From Vulcanisaeta sp. JCM 14467 (GTDB taxonomy: Archaea; Thermoproteota; Thermoprotei; Thermoproteales; Thermocladiaceae), in contig NZ_BBDM01000012.1 in NCBI RefSeq assembly GCF_001316245.1, positions 1-64,000 of the forward strand: 64,000 nt of DNA. The letters are read 5' to 3'. Below, piece by piece: positions 1 through 10,463 of the stretch. Numbering within the stretch: position 1 is the first letter of the stretch; each line of letters opens with the position of its first letter. A model generated the notes under the pieces. It was given only the letters and a program-made list of their open reading frames with translations. It was not told the DNA's origin and searched no databases. The position numbers and the translations under genes are program-made.

Positions 1-1
1 C

Positions 2-160
2 GTTGTCGTGGACGCAATACCAGTGAGGGACCAGGAATTCTGGATCGACACACCACCGCCGGAGAGAGATTCCGAACTGGGCATTGGCCTAAGGGTAGCA
101 TGGCAAACGCCAATACACAGGGAAGCCGTAAGAAAAGCCCTAGAATCGGTGATGCAATGA
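2..160 (+). CDS. Archaeal AAA ATPase, C-terminal end only (partial at window edge)
   Basis: This reading frame is open from the window edge to a TGA at 158-160 and encodes about 52 residues. They closely match the C-terminal end of the next gene: RDQEFWIDTPPPERDSELGI here against RDQRFWVDQPPPEQDPELGI there, followed by a shared VAWQTPIHREA block. It is therefore the tail of a tandem paralogue of the archaeal ATPase downstream. Its stop overlaps the likely ATG of that gene (ATGA at 157-160), so the two are probably cotranscribed. The ATPase core lies outside the window. Confidence 0.8.
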   Translation, partial: VVVDAIPVRDQEFWIDTPPPERDSELGIGLRVAWQTPIHREAVRKALESVMQ

Positions 161-1161
161 ACAGGGTCAAACTGAGGTTCGCGAACCTGGAGGTTAACTT
201 CGTTGATAGGGAGCAAGCCATCAAGTGGATCGAGTACTGGGCGAGCAGGGGCATGGCACTTCCACACGTGATCTATGGGCCAGAGGGATGCGGCAAATCA
301 GCATGGCTAAGGCAGGGAGCCGAACTACTCAGGGAATTAGGCTTCGACGTAATCTACGTGAATCCAATCGAGTCAGCATTCACGGTAGAACTAGGGATTG
401 AGGACCTAAGAAACAAACTAATGAACCTAATACGCGAAGCCACCTCACAGACCACCTGGGGCAGGGTGATTTGGTCCATCATAGACATAGCCAGGTCACT
501 AATTGAAGCCGGGACACGTAAGCTCGCGATTATCGTCGATGACGCATTCCAAGTAATCGGCATTGATAAAGCCGCAATATACGTGAAGGGACTACTCGGA
601 ATACTCGAACACCCACCCGCCAGTTACGACAAAATAATAGCCATCGCAGCCACAAGCGAGGGAGTCAGCCTAGGCGAGATCGGCAGACACTCATGGTCAG
701 ACACAGCGCCAATATGGAACATGAGCAAGGAGGGGTTCAGGCAACTCTACGAGCAATTACCAGAGCTCAAGCCAGACTTCGAAGAGATTTGGAGGCTGAC
801 TGGTGGGAACCCGAGGATGCTCGAGAGGCTCTACGAGAGTGGGTGGATGGTTGATAAAGTCATTAATGATCTCGTTAGGGAAAAGATGATAACGCCGAAC
901 TTCACCAGGAAGTGGTCGAACCACCTCAGGGAGGCTATTGAGGACCCAGACTACCTATGGTACAACGCACCGGAGGAATTGACCAATGAACTCATTGAGA
1001 AGAACCTCATAATATACTTCCTACCTGAGAGGGACCAAAGGTTTTGGGTCGACCAACCACCGCCAGAACAAGACCCAGAACTCGGAATAGGAAAACACGT
1101 CGCATGGCAAACACCAATCCACAGGGAAGCCATAAAAAGAGCACTGAAGGAAGAAAACTAA
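157..1161 (+). CDS. Archaeal-type AAA ATPase (PF01637-like)
   Basis: This is a P-loop ATPase of about 334 residues. The Walker A motif is GPEGCGKS near residue 45 and the Walker B-like strand is LAIIVDDAF near residue 130. A sensor-like region (IAIAATSEG) and a C-terminal winged-helix-like part follow, which is the layout of the archaeal ATPase family. An ATG at 100 is in frame, but it lies inside the upstream paralogue; the ATG at 157 overlaps that gene's TGA and is the better start. Members of this family are expanded in hyperthermophilic crenarchaea, and most have no assigned role. The tandem copy upstream suggests recent duplication. Family assignment is firm; the biological role is unknown. 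Confidence 0.8.
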   Translation: MNRVKLRFANLEVNFVDREQAIKWIEYWASRGMALPHVIYGPEGCGKSAWLRQGAELLRELGFDVIYVNPIESAFTVELGIEDLRNKLMNLIREATSQTTWGRVIWSIIDIARSLIEAGTRKLAIIVDDAFQVIGIDKAAIYVKGLLGILEHPPASYDKIIAIAATSEGVSLGEIGRHSWSDTAPIWNMSKEGFRQLYEQLPELKPDFEEIWRLTGGNPRMLERLYESGWMVDKVINDLVREKMITPNFTRKWSNHLREAIEDPDYLWYNAPEELTNELIEKNLIIYFLPERDQRFWVDQPPPEQDPELGIGKHVAWQTPIHREAIKRALKEEN

Positions 1162-1650
1162 CACAAATCACTCCTCCTAATCAACCAACCCTGCAAATAC
1201 ATGGCATTGAACCCTCCTAAAGCAAATCTTAATAGTATCAGTATCTTTGAACTTCTATTAGGGCTCACCGGTCAGGTTGAGGCATATACCTGAAATTATG
1301 TCTTTATCTACTAATATCCTCATAAAATAGTCTAATAAGTTAGCTAAATCAATAAATTGCTTCACGGCATCCTTTGCGATTGATTTAATATCTCCATATT
1401 ATTCACGGCTTATGATTGCTAATACTTCTCGGAGTTGAAGACAAAGTCTCATGGTAAGGGTTTATATATTAGTTAGTAGCATATGTAGAGATTTATTTCA
1501 TAGGATATTACCCTTCTATTTCAGGGTAAAAATTATTTGTTTATCGGCATTAACTCTCTTAGCATAAGGGCTTCGTGTTTTGCATAGCCTTATCAATTTG
1601 GCTTAGCTGGTAGGGGAGATACTACATTATTACGTTCTGAGGAGGAACGC
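1162..1650. other. Intergenic stretch, AT-rich, no supported gene
   Basis: About 490 bases between the ATPase and a glycosyltransferase on the other strand. I see no convincing gene. On the minus strand there is an open stretch of about 46 codons without an ATG, covering roughly 1270-1410, which may be a decayed fragment. Two short inverted repeats are visible: one around 1508-1530 (TTACCCT/AGGGTAA) and one near 1634-1650 (CGTTC/GAACG), the latter just beyond the end of the minus-strand glycosyltransferase. Confidence 0.4.
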
Positions 1651-2802
1651 TTAAAGTTCTAGGTAATTCTTTATATTGTGGGATATTACACGCCAATTGT
1701 ACGTTGTCTCGATGTCCATCCTCGCGTTAATATCCAGCTTGTTCCTTAACTCCTTATCATTTATTAATTCAAGCATTGCCTGTGCCATTGCATTTATATC
1801 ATCCAAGTTCACCATATACGCATTATACATATGCCTAAGCACGCCCAGTGCCCCTGGCGTTCTCTCCGCTATTATTGCCCCCCCACTAGCCATGTACTGA
1901 AACATCGTTGACCTCTCGGCAAGATAAACAGATGGAAATTTAGTAGCAGTCAATACCTTAATGTCCAATGCATGTAGCAATGATAGTCTAAGTGGGTCGT
2001 TGAACCTTGTCTGGTTAACATACACGTAGTTCTTAATACCGTACCTCCTAACTATCGGTATTATTGACCTCGATGTTTGAAGAACAAGAACTGCATCGCC
2101 CTTAACCTCTCTTTCTACTAATTTAAATGCACGTACTATCTTCTCCACGCCTATCCTCTCCTCACCATTTACATACCACATGCCACCACTATAACCAATG
2201 AGTATTTTCCCCTCGACATCCTTATATCTCTCGAAGAATATAGTAGTTGGCACCTTCATAGGGTCGAATTGATTTAAATCAATGCCGAAGGGTACGTACC
2301 TCACGTTGTTAATCCCGATCCTTTTGAGCAGTATGGCGATTGCCTTTGACCATGCCCATACTTGCTCTGCTTTTCTTAATACGTAGTAATCCAACGCATT
2401 CATACGTAGTCCCTGTGGACTACAACTCCATAGGTCCATTAAGTCAATGATTACCCTCTTACCAGCCCTTATGGCTGCGAGCGCACCCATCGTATTCAGT
2501 ATTATTACGGTCCTTTCACTTATTTTTCTAAAGAATGGCATATATAGGGATTCTATTAGTAAGGCCGTTAATGAATCCACCCCATTTATTTGCGGACAAT
2601 CATGAATCCTCGGTAACGCATAAATCATGTTTTTACTATTGATAGCACTAGCTCTGATTTTATTCAGTAAATGATCAATGATTGCTCTCGAATTATAAAT
2701 CTTCAGTAAACTTCCTAATGCACGCTTAATAAATAACGGTCTTGGATACATATTTAAATCATAGCCCGTTATGTAGGCTGCTATTGCTTCATTACTTCTC
2801 AT
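1651..2802 (-). CDS. Glycosyltransferase, GT4-like (GT-B fold)
   Basis: A 383-residue protein with the shape of a family 1/4 glycosyltransferase. A middle segment, VWAWSKAIAILLKRIGINNV, leads into VRYVPFGIDLNQFDP, the typical inter-domain loop of GT4 enzymes. The C-terminal half has SVYLAERSTMFQYMASGGAI followed by the nucleotide-sugar binding end of the fold and a closing helix. It probably adds a sugar to a surface glycan or lipid-linked oligosaccharide at the cytoplasmic face of the membrane. It begins a region rich in sugar transferases. The donor and acceptor cannot be read from the sequence. The gene is intact and AT-rich. Confidence 0.75.
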   Translation of the reverse strand: MRSNEAIAAYITGYDLNMYPRPLFIKRALGSLLKIYNSRAIIDHLLNKIRASAINSKNMIYALPRIHDCPQINGVDSLTALLIESLYMPFFRKISERTVIILNTMGALAAIRAGKRVIIDLMDLWSCSPQGLRMNALDYYVLRKAEQVWAWSKAIAILLKRIGINNVRYVPFGIDLNQFDPMKVPTTIFFERYKDVEGKILIGYSGGMWYVNGEERIGVEKIVRAFKLVEREVKGDAVLVLQTSRSIIPIVRRYGIKNYVYVNQTRFNDPLRLSLLHALDIKVLTATKFPSVYLAERSTMFQYMASGGAIIAERTPGALGVLRHMYNAYMVNLDDINAMAQAMLELINDKELRNKLDINARMDIETTYNWRVISHNIKNYLEL

Positions 2803-2896
2803 GGTCTTTTATCTTAGGCTTTATTTAAGGCCCTTTATTATTTTTTACCATCTTAACCTTAGTATGATCATTCTTCGAAACTAAAGTTTTTGATAG

Positions 2897-3075
2897 TTAA
2901 TTTCGCATATTAGTTTCACCTAATGCACACATTATTGTCCCATGTCTTTTAAGCCCAACCTTCACTGCGATTTCATTATGCGCATAAGCCCTGCACTTGA
3001 AGCCCAATGCCTCAATGGTTTAATCAGTTGATCCGCCGTGTAATTCCTAAGGTACCCACTATACTCTATACCTTT
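2897..3075 (-). pseudogene. Short unidentified coding remnant
   Basis: The 319-base gap between two minus-strand genes (2803-3121) holds a broken open frame. One piece ends at a stop at 2897-2899 and encodes IEALGFKCRAYAHNEIAVKV and about 20 further residues. The neighbouring frame just upstream encodes a compatible-looking piece (GIEYSGYLRNYTADQLIKPL). Together they look like the end of a lost gene. I do not recognise the family. Confidence 0.3.
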
Positions 3076-3121
3076 AGGATGTAAGTATAAGTTTTCATTT
3101 TCTACTTATTGAAATTGGCTA

Positions 3122-4032
3122 TTATGTAGCTTGAATATTCATTGATACGTTGGAGCTTTTTATGGGTTTCATGGCTATGCTGTAGCCTAGGTTCTTGAGC
3201 CTTGTCACTATTGGTTCTGACCCCTTGTGGTATTCAATGATTATTTGCCAAAGGCCCTCAGGGTCTCAGGCTCTGCTGAGTTAATCACCTCATACTCACA
3301 ACCCTCACAATCCATCTTGAGGATACCGTTTGATACTCCATATTCCTTAACGAGCGTCCTTAGTGTAATGGTTCTAATCCTAACTGACTCGCTGGACTTG
3401 TGGGTCATTGGTCTGAAGAGGACGTAATCACGGATCTCTTGGGTTGGTGCATATGTGAATCCATCAGTGTCTGATACCGCCGCATTTAGTAATACGACTT
3501 TGTCCTCAAGCCCGTTGATTCTTACATTCATTAACGCCTTCTCGTAGAGTGATGGGTATGGTTCGAGGGCAATAACCCTCTCAGCACCCCTTAAAGCGAA
3601 CAGTACCGCCGTGTCCCCAATCCCAGCACCAACATCAACAACCACACGGCCACTAACATCAACATCATCATAAGCACCACCAAGGAAATTCTCAAAAAGA
3701 ATATCGTAAATGAACGAAATCGGGCTAGTAAGCCTGATGCTTTTATTCGAATATGAAAACTCTATAAAACTGGGAGGAATAACCGCTAAAGGAATATCCC
3801 TGTACCTAAGGTTAATGCGTGAATCAAGACAATGAACATCATTAATATTCCCATCATAATAACTATTAACTATGAATGAGTAGAGGTCAGGACTAAGCCC
3901 ATGCACCAAGCCACCACACCTAACCATGACAAGACCACTGGCCAAACCATGCTTAATAAGCAAATACCTAACAGCAGCACCAAACCAATTCCCAAACAAA
4001 CGCCTCGTAGATAATACTGCACGAAGAGACAT
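3122..4032 (-). CDS. FkbM-family SAM-dependent methyltransferase (single frame break near its end)
   Basis: An SAM-dependent methyltransferase of about 303 residues once the frame is restored. The SAM motif is VVVDVGAGIGDTAVLFALRG and the motif II acidic residue is in VIALEPYPSLYEKA. The FkbM signature LKMDCEGCEYEVI lies near residue 240. In the given sequence the frame stops at 3241, but the next frame continues directly with IIIEYHKGSEPIVTRLKNLG, the usual FkbM C-terminus. One extra A in the run at about 3244 would restore AFGKIIIEYHKG. The enzyme probably O-methylates a sugar in a surface glycan, consistent with the neighbouring glycosyltransferases. It lies 22 bases downstream of a GT2 gene on the same strand. 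Confidence 0.8.
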
Positions 4033-4054
4033 TGGCTTAGTTAGACTTAATTAA

Positions 4055-4887
4055 TTAAAAATATTTTCTGTCGACATATCCTTCCTGATTTAATAATGCA
4101 TGTAGAATACCCAACCCTAATGACTTTAGGAGTTCCTAAAACCATCGTGGAATAGAACAATTAGACCCCAATACAGTAATTGGCCTAAGTAAATATGTGA
4201 GTGTATCTTTCTTTCTTTAAATAATATCGTTGAGTTTCTAGCAATATAGTAATACCTCCATGGTGGCTCATAGCTTACAGTCCTTCTTAGCAGCGGTATG
4301 TAAATTTCATTTCCTATTTTATGATCAATCAACTTACAGTTTAATTCAAGCGTTAGAAAACCCATTTTCTTAACCCTGAAGTATAGATCGAAATCTGCTT
4401 GGTCAAGGAAGAAGTCGGACCTACAGCATGTTCTTAATGCAATATCATGTCTAATTAAACTACCTGAAAATGCAATAGTGCGTGCATCATAAACCCTACA
4501 ATCACCCCTCACTGATCCTAACCTTATTATGCCCACCTTATCCCTAATTTCTTTCGGTATTTTCTCGAGGATTTTTAGTGTAGTTCTTACGGCATTTCTC
4601 ATTATGATTGTGTCGTCGTCTAGGAGTAGGAGCCAGTCTGGGTTATGCTTCTCGACTGCATAGTGAACACCCTTCATTAGTGCATAGGCTACTCCGCTAT
4701 TGAATAGAAGCCTAATAACACTACAGTTAGGGACTTGACCGCACAACTTCATGATCTCATTAATGTTCCGCGATGCATTATCAACAATGACAACACCATC
4801 AACCTCACCAACAAGTGAATCAAGGACAAGCCCAAACCTAACCAAGTCCGGATCATGAGTAACAACCACAGCAACAACACTAGGCAT
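4055..4887 (-). CDS. GT2-family glycosyltransferase (single frame break near its end)
   Basis: A GT-A fold transferase. It opens with VVAVVVTHD and has the strand VVIVDNAS near residue 35. The DXD-type metal/nucleotide site is LLLLDDDTII near residue 90, and the acceptor-side acidic motif is in FLDQADFDLYFRVKKMG. This pattern resembles rhamnosyltransferase-like GT2 enzymes. The frame closes at 4126, but another frame continues with LLKSLGLGILHALLNQEG to a stop at 4055-4057; one added C near 4129 joins them. Its role is probably glycan assembly together with the FkbM methyltransferase that follows. Confidence 0.75.
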
Positions 4888-5063
4888 AGTCCAAAATGCA
4901 TTGATAAGAAGTCACAATTTTAAAATTGTCCTTATTAAGAAATCACGGTTTCGTTTAATAATTATATTAATGGATCATGGATAACACGAAATTTTTTATG
5001 AAAAATCAATAATTTGTATTAACGTTAGTAAAACTTATTTTTATTAAGGCGTTGCTGCATTGT

Positions 5064-5360
5064 ATGGTTAGGGCTTCGGTTGTTTGGTTGAACTACAACA
5101 GCATGAAGTTCATCAACATTGCCTTAAAAAGCCTTGAGTCGTTCTTGAACCTCGACTTTGTCGATTATGAGTTGATTGTTGTTGATAATGCGTCGAGTGA
5201 TGGTAGTTTCGAGGTGATTAAGAAATACGTCGAGGAGCATGGGAGGGGCGTTAGAGTCAAGGTAATCAGGAATGATAGGAACCTAGGCTACGCAGGAGGA
5301 ATGAACACTGACTGAGAGCCAAAGACCTAGACGCCAATTATGTAGCCCTCACATTACAAT
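5064..5360 (+). pseudogene. GT2 glycosyltransferase, N-terminal fragment
   Basis: The fragment starts at an ATG at 5064 and encodes the first 80 or so residues of a GT2 enzyme: SVVWLNYNSMKFI, the strand YELIVVDNASSDGSFEVI and the loop RNDRNLGYAGGMNT. It then hits a stop at 5313-5315. Shifting frame gives LRAKDLDANYVALT, the expected continuation, but this too ends within 20 codons and the catalytic DXD region never follows. The deletion of more than half of the gene makes this a genuine pseudogene and not just a sequence error. It diverges from the intact GT2 gene upstream. Confidence 0.8.
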
Positions 5361-5638
5361 AACTAATAAAACATTAAAAATTCTGTTTGATCCACGAAAC
5401 TATTATACAGGGAACAATTCGGAATCGTTGTAAGTCTTGGTAAGTAATTGTTATTCATTACTAAGCGAATATGGTCTATTGTTTTTCCATCTAAAAATAA
5501 TGCATTAATTTATTTACGGCCACTGTCTCGCTGTTACTTTAAGGTGTTTGGTTAGTAGCAATGTTTTTGAACTACAGGAATGGCTAACCATTAAGCAAAC
5601 CTAAACTTACCTTAATCTTAATGGCGTATTACGTAATC

Positions 5639-6106
5639 TTAACACTTTCGACACCCCCTACTCACCACATAGGCACCCACATTACCAACCAAACCACGCC
5701 TAACCAAAGACCTCAAAAGCACCATGAACTTCGTATCATAAACAATAGCCGTCAAGGGCTTCCTCGCCTTAATTGCGAAGATGATTGCGTGATGCCTCAT
5801 GGCAATGACACGATCAAAGTAATTAAATAGGCAGAGAACCTGCAATGGGCTCAATTCCTCAGTGATAATCCTCAACTCAGGGACGCGGGACTTGAGTAAC
5901 CAGGCGATTATGATGTCGTCATCGAAGAATTTATCGGCGAAGCTACCAAAACCGAAGGGGATGAAGACGACCTTGGAGAGCCCGCCCTCAACCATGTACC
6001 TACGTATCAAACCAGCCATAAAATCAACAACAAACCCATTAGTCACACCATCAAGAGTCCTCAAATTAACACCAAGAACATCACCAACAACCAAGCCAAA
6101 CCTCAC
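5639..6106 (-). pseudogene. Polysaccharide pyruvyl transferase-like protein, C-terminal part only
   Basis: 155 residues matching the second half of the polysaccharide pyruvyl transferase (CsaB-like) family. A conserved stretch FDRVIAMRHHAIIFAIKARK is followed by PLTAIVYDTK, where family members bind phosphoenolpyruvate or the sugar acceptor. The N-terminal domain is absent and the upstream sequence does not encode it in any frame, so the gene is truncated. In an intact form it would add a ketal pyruvate or a related group to a cell-surface polysaccharide. The assignment rests on motif resemblance only. Confidence 0.55.
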
Positions 6107-6133
6107 AGCTCTACATTAGGTATGATGCGGAAA

Positions 6134-6346
6134 CTAAGCCCTACCTCTGTAAATTAGCCATCCTTGTAGGTATATTACGTCGAATCTCTTTAGTGCGAAG
6201 CTCCTCAGTGTCTCCTACGGTGTCTCGACCAACAGCTCACCGACGAGGTTGGGACTTATGTTTAGGATTATTTCCTCACCGGTTAAGTCCTTGAATACCT
6301 TTACCAACTCATGCCGCGTTGGGGTTTCATTCCTTGTCACTAACAT
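6134..6346 (-). pseudogene. Unidentified coding remnant with in-frame stop
   Basis: A minus-strand frame from an ATG at 6344-6346 reads MLVTRNETPTRHELVKVFKD and then about 22 residues to an in-frame TAG, after which it reads ETLRSFALKRFDVIYLQGWL and closes at 6134-6136. The sequence is protein-like but interrupted and short. It may be the end of another sugar-transferase gene. I cannot name the family. Confidence 0.4.
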
Positions 6347-6467
6347 AATGTACGGCTGGAGCTACTTTATCACGCTTAACAAGCCAGTTAAAAACTAAAT
6401 AATAGTCATTACTTAAGTCATGGACATTTAACTTAAAAAGTAACCCTCTTACCAATGCATTTAACGT

Positions 6468-7486
6468 ATGAGGGTTCTCGTTGGTGTTCCTACGTTTAAT
6501 AATTCGAGGTTTGGATATACTATTAGGCAGACTCTTGAGCCTTGGCTAACCAGTCGTTTAGGGATTTTCGTGTGATGATTGTTTATAAGCCGAGTCCTGG
6601 TGATAGGACTCTCGATGTTGTTGATGAATTCAGAGACAAGCTCGACATTGAGGTTAAGATCCAAAATGAGGGCTTCTTCGAGGAGGCTATGAACATGATA
6701 TTCGAGGCATCCAGGGACTACGACATAACACTAACCACAGACGACGACGCAATACCAACAACGTCATGGATCCAAGAACACACAAACATGCACAAACAAC
6801 ATGAAAAAATAGGAATATTTCGAGGAATGATAAACAACGTATTCATAGATGAACGTCATTTACATATTATTTTACATATTACTATGCATATAATTGGTTA
6901 TTACAAACCGCTCCTACCAGAACTCAGAAACTATGTAATTTTTATAAATGACTCAGGATTATTGGCATATAATAGTGGTCTCATTAAGGCGATTGCGAAG
7001 AGTAATGCAACAATGTACTATAATGTTGCTCGTGGTGTTAATATGAGTTTTAAATCGAGATTTATCGATGACTTTAAATTACCGGGTGCAACAATACGTG
7101 GCCTTCACAATGAACAGCTATTACTACTTCATTACCTTAATAATCATAAGTTCCACACGGCATGGTTTAAGGGTGGTGATGTTGTGCACATTGATCGTGA
7201 ATCTATCTCAAGATCCAAGAATCTTAAATCACGATTTATGATCGACGTTGAGACTATGCTATTACCATACATGATTACTCAATACGGAGTCAAAATCAAC
7301 CTCAACAAGTTAAAGAGGTACCATGAACTTATAAAAATATATTCAAGATTTAGAAAAACAATAGTGATAAGGGCATATGAGTCAGGATTAAGGCTCGCGA
7401 TAGAGGCTATTGAGAACAATTACGAACCAAGGGAAGTAAGGAATAAACTAATTGAATTAAACAAAGAAGTAAATATAATAATATAG
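6468..7486 (+). CDS. Glycosyltransferase, GT2-like (frame break near the start)
   Basis: A protein of about 339 residues after restoring the frame. The open frame begins at 6542, but the ATG at 6468 gives MRVLVGVPTFNNSRFGYTIR, the usual first strand of GT2 enzymes, and runs into a stop only because one A is missing near 6546. The joined sequence continues EPWLNQSFRDFRVMIVYKPS. The DXD-like site is ITLTTDDDAIPTT near residue 100. The C-terminal half is AT-rich and poorly conserved. It is probably a surface-glycan transferase; donor and acceptor are unknown. The alternative is a decaying gene, given its pseudogene neighbours. Confidence 0.65.
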
Positions 7487-7593
7487 ATGGTGAACCATTT
7501 TAATCTTGATGGTTTAATAATTAGCAGCCTTTAAAAATAGCCATATTTAACTAGCAACGCCTTAAATTAACGCAACAAGCAACTAAGCTAAAT

Positions 7594-9724
7594 TTACTTC
7601 GTTGTAGTTATTTGGTTAAGTACTACGCATTTAAAGTATACCCCTGATATTCCTGTTGGGTTTAGGCCACGTATTTCAATGGAAAGCGCCGGTGTCGTTA
7701 AATTGAATTGTAATGGAACACCTATCCATTCATTGGGTTTAGGGAACATGCTGCAACTTACCGTTTTAGTAGTAAGTATCTGTGTTCCATAGTTGTTTGC
7801 TACATCAAGCGTTAATAACGTTCCATTACATGGCCTAGTGATCATTAGATACACCGTAGCCTTATATGAACCTGGCATAAGTATTAAATACGGACCAAAC
7901 CAGAAGACGGGGCCGCTAGCATTAGGTGGCCAGTAATAGACTATTTCTCCATGCATGTCCTCAATACGTACAGGAGAGCCTGATATTAAGTAGAATGATG
8001 TTGCTGGTAATGTCATGTTTATGGGGACCTTTAGTATGGGTGGACCTGTATAGTTCTTCATAAATAGGTAAATGCCATCTATGTCAACTAATAGTCCATA
8101 GTTCTGGGTTAGGGCCTTAATCATGCCTTGTTGCGAGCCCCATATATCTCCGTTTGCCGTTATTAGTATGTATGTAACGTTTAATTTCTCCGTAAATGCA
8201 CTATATGGAGCGTAATATGGTATTACATAGGCGTTGATATCGTTAGCGTAGTGAGGGAATAAGTTATTTATTGTCAATATACTTACGTTATTGGGTATTA
8301 AGTTTCTGATAATGTTTAGGTAATTTATAGCTCTTGAGTGAATACTAAAGATAAAGGTCCATAGATTTGAATTTACGAATGGACTTAATAAATTGAATAA
8401 TGCAAAATACGATATGCTTATTATGAATGATGCCACTACAATACGTTTTTTTATGCTTAATCTTTGTAATGCCCATGATGTATGCTATGAATATTTGCGG
8501 CACAAAATACGTTGCATATTGATAGGGTATCTCGTAATAAGCCGAATAATTTGATAGTGATGAGAAAATAATGTATGGTAGAGCAGGGAGTGACCATATG
8601 GGCTCGAGTACCGATGCAAATAATGGTAATAAGTTTACCATGAAGTAACTGACCTTTATTTTATAATTTACTGCTAAAAAGTTAATCACAGCATAAACAT
8701 GTTTCCTAATATAACCGAGTAAGCCCATAATAGGACCTTTATAGCCGGCGATTGCTGATGGAATATAAGTAACGCTTGACTTTGCTGGGTTAAATATACC
8801 GGTTATTTTTGGTGTTATCGTCAAGAAAATTAAAATCACTAAAATGTAAAGTATGGTATATGATACCTTGTATTTTATCGTTATCTCCTTATTCTTAATA
8901 ATGCTGTATATTATAGGTATCAATAATGCTAAGGCTATTATTTGTGTGAATTCAATTATCATTAAAAATAATGCTAAAAATATAAGCGATTGTGTATATC
9001 TTTTCTGTATAAAATAGTATATGAGTAGAAAATATATTAATGGTATGAAAGCCTCTACGTGAAAATCGAAATATATTAAGCCACTTAGTCCTGGTGCCAA
9101 TAAATATATTAATGCTACCATGAACGATACAAATCTATCTTTTGTTAAATTTATTGTAATGAAGTAAAGAGGTATTGTCGCTCCATATACTAGTACTGCC
9201 TGTATCGCTAGTAGTGTTAAGGCGTGCGGGCTCAAGTAATAAATTGGTACTAAGGTAAATAAAATTGGTGAGAAGTGGGTGCCTAAGAAGCTACCGCTAG
9301 GATTTATGTAAAGTTCAACAGTATAATATAGGGGTTTATGGTAATAGGCTGTGGTGTATAGGGCTTGCATGAAGATTCCTAGATCCCATGCTGTGGAATT
9401 GTACGTTAAATGTTTAATGTAAGACAATGTTGCTGACAATACTATGAATATGGCAGTTATTATCATTGTAGTTAGCAGAAAATGATCGTTCTTTGTCATC
9501 GTTATAATTTTTATTAATGCCCTTAGTAGGATAATGAGTAATCCTGATAAGTACAGTATTGATGATACGTACATTACCGAGTAATAAATAGAGCTTGTGA
9601 GAATGTTAATATAGCTTAAAATCCATAGTATATAGTATTGAATCATTAATAGCACTGAGATCCGAATTGCCCATTGCGAGTTTAATTCCTTAATAATGGG
9701 ATTAATAACGCCCATTCTTTGCAT
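7594..9724 (-). CDS. DUF2079 polytopic membrane protein (frame break at T7 run)
   Basis: About 709 residues. The first 440 contain roughly ten hydrophobic membrane segments, with the conserved DUF2079 motifs TAWDLGIFMQALYTTAYYHK and FFDFH-like YFDFHVEAFIPL. The last 260 residues form a soluble domain, presumably outside the cell, with beta-rich sequence and several NxT/NxS sites. The two parts are in different frames in the given sequence. The break is exactly at a run of seven T (8446-8452); reading six joins KIKHKK to RIVVASFIISISYFALFNLL. DUF2079 proteins resemble membrane glycosyltransferases of the GT-C type. This one fits the surrounding glycan genes, but no activity is established. Confidence 0.75.
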
Positions 9725-9749
9725 TCAATTTATATGATGATTTTAAGCA

Positions 9750-10399
9750 TTATGACCACGTACTATATTCATTAATTATTCGTTCTTTTAGTTTTTCTTG
9801 ACTTTTGGTCTATGTCTTTCTTGCTTTTTAAGTATTTTTCTCCGTCGATTGATTTTCCAGGTATTTATTGCGTTGTGTAGTGTGGGCTTAGTATGTGCTC
9901 GGTCTTTGGTGTTATGCCCATTTTTGGTAGTAGCTTCCTGCTAGGTTCATTGTGTACCTCGAGTTGTAGACCATGAACGAGCCATCATACATCCTGTACA
10001 GCCTCGACAATACCAGAATAGGGTTTGGTTTTTCACGTTGCCGTGCTCGTCGATTATGAAGTCTATGAAGGATAGTCCGTGCATTATCACTGGGCCTTTG
10101 TTGTATGGTATGTAGTTTGGGTGGTTGTTTATGATTAGGTCGCAGTCCTCCACGTATTTGCCGATTGACTTCCTGAGTCTCACGTGGTTTATGTAGTTTG
10201 TGAGTAGTGAGTGTGGGTCGTAGGATGCCTTGAAGCCCACGTTGATGCGTCTCATTGGGTACTTCGGCTTAACTTTCACGTTTCCGACGACCACGAACTC
10301 AACGGAGTGACCGAGCTCCGTGAGTGCCTCGGCCATTTGCATGGCGTAGACCTGCCCGCCACCGAGTCTGGTGAATTCCTCGAGTATGCAGACCCTCAT
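9750..10399 (-). pseudogene. GT4 glycosyltransferase remnant with several frame breaks
   Basis: The N-terminal domain of a GT4 enzyme is clear: CILEEFTRLGGGQVYAMQMA followed by EALTELGHSVEFVVVG, then INNHPNYIPYNKGPVIMHG. After about 130 residues the frame changes, and the continuation is LVLSRLYRMYDGSFMVYNSR then YTMNLAGKLLPKMGITPKTE in two further frames. A last piece (KERIINEYSTW) ends at 9750-9752. The total is only about 215 residues, so the C-terminal nucleotide-sugar binding domain is missing. Multiple breaks plus deletion indicate a real pseudogene. Confidence 0.75.
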
Positions 10400-10463
10400 T
10401 ACTGGTTTCCCTGGTTTGCTTCGGTTAATAAGTGTTGGGCTGTTCAGCTGCCCATTTTGTGGT

